This document shows positions 6,349 to 8,100 of a stretch of DNA of 8,100 nt, one piece after another. Source of the DNA: Streptococcaceae bacterium (lineage in GTDB: Bacteria; Bacillota; Bacilli; Lactobacillales; Streptococcaceae); the NCBI GenBank assembly GCA_031285105.1, contig JAITWV010000333.1, positions 1 through 8,100 of the forward strand, given 5' to 3'. Each line of letters begins with the position of its first letter. The first letter of the stretch is position 1. The notes beneath the pieces are model-generated. The model worked only from the letters and a program-made list of their open reading frames with translations, was not told where the DNA came from and did no database searches. The position numbers and the translations under genes were made by a program.

Positions 6349-6377
6349 TTTACAATAGCATAGAACAAGTATAAACT
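6349..6377 (+). promoter_or_regulatory. Possible promoter for the ZIP transporter gene
   Basis: TTTACA (6349-6354, five of six) and TAAACT (6372-6377, four of six) are 17 bases apart; TATAAA at 6370-6375 is a better -10 box but at only 15 bases. The AT-rich gap lets other placements compete. I recognised no metal-responsive operator. Confidence 0.4.
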
Positions 6378-6425
6378 ATTAAAAAAAGCTATACATATTA
6401 CTAAAAAACAATTAAAGGAGGATTT

Positions 6426-7229
6426 ATGAGTCAGTTTTTATTTGCGTTTATGCTAACAGTAATCGCTGGTTTATCCACGGTTATTGGGGCATTTATTGTA
6501 TTTTTTGCAAAGAAATCAAATACTAAATTTCTGGCTGTTTCACTTGGTTTTTCAGCCGGAGTAATGATATATGTGTCATTTATGGAAATTTTGTTGAAAG
6601 GAAAAGAAAGTCTAACGGAAGCTCTTGGTGAGAGTAATGGAATGTTAGTGATGCTTTTGTCATTTTTTGGCGGAATTGCGGTGATTGCTTTAATTGATAA
6701 GTTTTTGCCTGATACACATGAATTAAAAGATGTCACGAAATATCATCCCAAAGATCACAACAATAGTGAAAGTAGAGCCAAATTACTACGTACAGGATTA
6801 TTTACCGCGCTAGCAGTGACCATTCACAATTTTCCAGAAGGTTTGATGACGTTTATGGCAGCCATGCATGATCCACAAGTGGCTATTCCGATTGTGGTTG
6901 CGATTGCTATTCATAATATTCCAGAAGGGATTGCAGTGGCTGCTCCAGTTTATTATTCAACGGGTAGTAAGTTGAAAGCATTTGTTATTACAGCTTTATC
7001 TGGACTTTCTGAGCCGGTGGGAGCTTTGATTGGCTACTGGTTGTTAATGCCATTTATGAGTGATATGGTTTATGGCATTATTTTCTCATCCATTGCTGGG
7101 GTGATGGTATTTATTTCATTGGACGAATTATTACCAAGCGCTAGAGAGTATGGAGAACATCATTTGTCTATTTATGGCTTAGTTGCTGGTATGGCGGTGA
7201 TGGCAATTAGTTTGTGGTTGTTAATTTAA
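6426..7229 (+). CDS. zupT: ZIP-family divalent metal transporter (ZupT-like)
   Basis: The 267-residue integral membrane protein imports divalent metals, probably zinc and possibly others such as iron or manganese. Hydrophobic stretches suggest eight transmembrane helices, roughly at 4-27, 34-54, 72-92, 120-140, 150-173, 185-206, 210-231 and 245-266. The metal-binding signatures of helices IV and V are HNFPEG (134-139) and HNIPEG (163-168), and GLSEPVGA marks helix VI. A hydrophilic loop between helices III and IV holds His107 and His111. Length and motifs fit the ZupT branch (Escherichia coli ZupT has 257 residues). AAAGGAGG (6414-6421) lies 4 bases before the ATG. A repeat element starts 2 bases after the stop. 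Metal specificity cannot be read from sequence. Confidence 0.9.
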   Translation: MSQFLFAFMLTVIAGLSTVIGAFIVFFAKKSNTKFLAVSLGFSAGVMIYVSFMEILLKGKESLTEALGESNGMLVMLLSFFGGIAVIALIDKFLPDTHELKDVTKYHPKDHNNSESRAKLLRTGLFTALAVTIHNFPEGLMTFMAAMHDPQVAIPIVVAIAIHNIPEGIAVAAPVYYSTGSKLKAFVITALSGLSEPVGALIGYWLLMPFMSDMVYGIIFSSIAGVMVFISLDELLPSAREYGEHHLSIYGLVAGMAVMAISLWLLI

Positions 7230-7231
7230 GA

Positions 7232-7409
7232 AAAAAGAGGGCGGGACAAAACTCTTAATGCGTTAAAATTTCACGAATGTTCGAGCGCAAATCTAATCTT
7301 TAATAATGGAAATCCTCAAAAATCCATCTTTGATGATGGATTTTTGAGGATTTCTTCTTTAAACGTTCGTAAAATAAAGTTAATAAATTATTTGTCCCAG
7401 CCTCTTTTT
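7232..7409 (+). repeat. Nested-palindrome intergenic repeat, copy 2 (diverged)
   Basis: The element is 178 bases long with outer arms 7232-7250 and 7391-7409, pairing at 17 of 19 positions. The left arm reads GGGCGGGAC where the other copies have GGCTGGGAC, which causes the two mismatches. It contains the long hairpin at 7309-7354 and a middle helix, ACGAATGTT (7273-7281) with AACGTTCGT (7362-7370), continued by four more pairs after one mismatch. The left segment keeps GGGACAAAACTCT and AATGCGT as in copies 1 and 3; the rest is considerably diverged. It occupies most of the gap between the metal transporter and thiol peroxidase genes. Confidence 0.8.
7309..7354. terminator. Inner hairpin of copy 2
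   Basis: A perfect 20-pair stem (7309-7328 with 7335-7354) encloses the same TTTGAT loop as copies 1 and 3, although much of the stem sequence differs. The following TTCTTT is less favourable than the T5 of the other copies, so termination is plausible but less certain. Confidence 0.55.
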
Positions 7410-7421
7410 AAGTCTAAATAA

Positions 7422-7450
7422 TTTATTTCTCATAAAGAAAAAGGTACAAT
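7422..7450 (+). promoter_or_regulatory. Possible promoter for the thiol peroxidase gene
   Basis: TACAAT (7445-7450) matches the -10 consensus at five of six bases. The best hexamer 17 bases upstream, TTTATT (7422-7427), matches only three of six. The placement, just downstream of repeat copy 2 and about 40 bases before the start codon, is sensible. Confidence 0.4.
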
Positions 7451-7490
7451 AAATGCAGGTTTTTAAAACATGTATTGGGAGGAAATCATC

Positions 7491-7973
7491 ATGGATATCA
7501 CATTAAAAGGAGAAATTGTTGCCTCAATTACCCCGCGTTTAGAAGGTTCAGCACCAGATTTTACGCTTTTGAATCAACACGAAGAAAAAATTAAATTGTT
7601 TAGTTGCCAAAAGCCAGTTATTTTAAGCATTTTTCCGGATATCAACACGTCTGTTTGTAGCTTGCAAACACGTCGCTTTAATCAAGAAGCGGCCAATCAT
7701 AAGGAAATTGACTTTTTATCTATTTCAACGAATACCATTGAAGAACAACGAAATTGGTGTGCTGCCGAGGGTGTTGATATGAATATTCTTTCAGATGAAG
7801 ATGGTGATTTTGGTAAGAAATATGGCTTGTTAATTACTGAAGGTCCTTTAAAAGGAAAAATGGCACGAGCAGTCTTTGTTGTGAAATATGGTGAAATTGT
7901 TTATGCACAAGTGTTATCAGAAGTTGCCCAAGAACCAGATTATGAAGTGGTTTTAAAGGCGGTTAATGAATAA
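7491..7973 (+). CDS. tpx: Thiol peroxidase, atypical 2-Cys peroxiredoxin
   Basis: The 160-residue protein reduces hydrogen peroxide and organic peroxides using thioredoxin as electron donor, protecting the cytoplasm. The thioredoxin fold starts with GSAPDFTLLN (19-28). The peroxidatic Cys56 lies in PDINTSVCSLQTRRFNQEA and the resolving Cys90 in RNWCAAEG; the 34-residue spacing equals that of the Tpx family. The conserved Arg region (MARAVFVV) follows. An extra Cys39, in LFSCQKP, is not part of the usual pair. ATG 7491 is chosen because GGGAGG (7477-7482) lies 8 bases upstream; the in-frame ATG at 7470 would precede this site. The length is slightly under the usual 164-170 residues. Repeat elements flank it on both sides. 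Confidence 0.93.
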   Translation: MDITLKGEIVASITPRLEGSAPDFTLLNQHEEKIKLFSCQKPVILSIFPDINTSVCSLQTRRFNQEAANHKEIDFLSISTNTIEEQRNWCAAEGVDMNILSDEDGDFGKKYGLLITEGPLKGKMARAVFVVKYGEIVYAQVLSEVAQEPDYEVVLKAVNE

Positions 7974-7979
7974 AAAAAA

Positions 7980-8100
7980 GTGGCTGGGACAAAACTCTGA
8001 ATGCGTAAAAGAAAAACGAACGTTCAAGCGCTAGCACAAAGCTTCAATCGTAAAAACCTCCCAAAATCTATCTTTGATGATAGATTTTGGGAGGTTTTTA
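7980..8100 (+). repeat. Nested-palindrome intergenic repeat, copy 3 (cut by window end)
   Basis: It begins 6 bases after the thiol peroxidase stop with the GGCTGGGACAAAAC left arm and runs to the last base of the window, so the right outer arm must lie beyond. From 7981 it matches copy 1 (5801-5920) at 111 of 120 positions with no gap. It contains the palindrome GAACGTTC (8018-8025), which reads GAATGTTC in copies 1 and 2. Confidence 0.82.
8051..8100. terminator. Inner hairpin of copy 3, probable terminator of the thiol peroxidase gene
   Basis: A perfect 22-pair stem (8051-8072 with 8079-8100) encloses the TTTGAT loop, with an A5 run on the left and T5 on the right. The single U·G of copy 1 is a C-G pair here. 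Confidence 0.7.

Noticed and set aside
6331..6350. Fur/Zur/PerR-like or AdcR-like operator before the ZIP transporter gene
   Set aside because: The AT-rich stretch shares half-site letters with TTATAAT-N-ATTATAA, but the two halves are in the wrong register, and TTAAC-type AdcR symmetry is absent.
5798..8100. CRISPR array
   Set aside because: Copies are over a kilobase and several hundred bases apart, long, internally palindromic and separated by genes, with no short regular repeat-spacer pattern.

Overview
The window reads as chromosomal DNA of a low-GC Gram-positive bacterium, most likely an Enterococcus or a close relative. The grounds are strong AAAGGAGG-type ribosome binding sites, TTG and GTG starts, the order DEAD-box helicase – acpS – alr – mazF that I know from enterococci, a 371-residue alanine racemase starting just before HRPTR, and GGCTGGGAC-ended intergenic repeats. 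These assignments come from reading the sequence and from memory of the families; no database search was run.

Layout. Bases 66-1685 (+) encode a CshA-type RNA helicase that starts at TTG and ends in a long Arg/Gly-rich tail, followed by its own terminator. Bases 1816-3695 (+) hold acpS (holo-ACP synthase), alr (alanine racemase) and mazF (endoribonuclease toxin), closely spaced and closed by a bidirectional terminator. No mazE antitoxin lies between alr and mazF. Bases 3788-4360 (-) encode a TetR-family regulator, divergent from an M29 aminopeptidase at 4553-5788 (+). The 190-base gap between them holds two face-to-face promoters and an inverted repeat that could be the regulator's operator. 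Bases 5990-6310 (-) encode a small basic protein of unknown function, divergent from a ZIP-family metal transporter at 6426-7229 (+). A thiol peroxidase follows at 7491-7973 (+).

The most notable non-coding feature is a family of about 175-base repeats with nested palindromes. Three copies lie in the same orientation (5798-5971, 7232-7409, and 7980 to the window end). Each begins within 10 bases of the stop codon of a + strand gene. The outer arms contain GGCTGGGAC / GTCCCAGCC, and the inner hairpin has 20-22 pairs around a constant TTTGAT loop. Between copies 1 and 2 the inner stem has changed at six positions with pairing kept each time, so the fold appears to be maintained. The inner hairpins may serve as terminators, or the element may be a structured 3' UTR or a small non-autonomous mobile element.

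The genes are mostly housekeeping: RNA turnover, activation of acyl carrier protein, D-alanine for the cell wall, peptide breakdown, metal uptake and peroxide defence. No gene stands out as foreign. Nothing resembling a transposase, phage gene, CRISPR array, tRNA or rRNA was seen.
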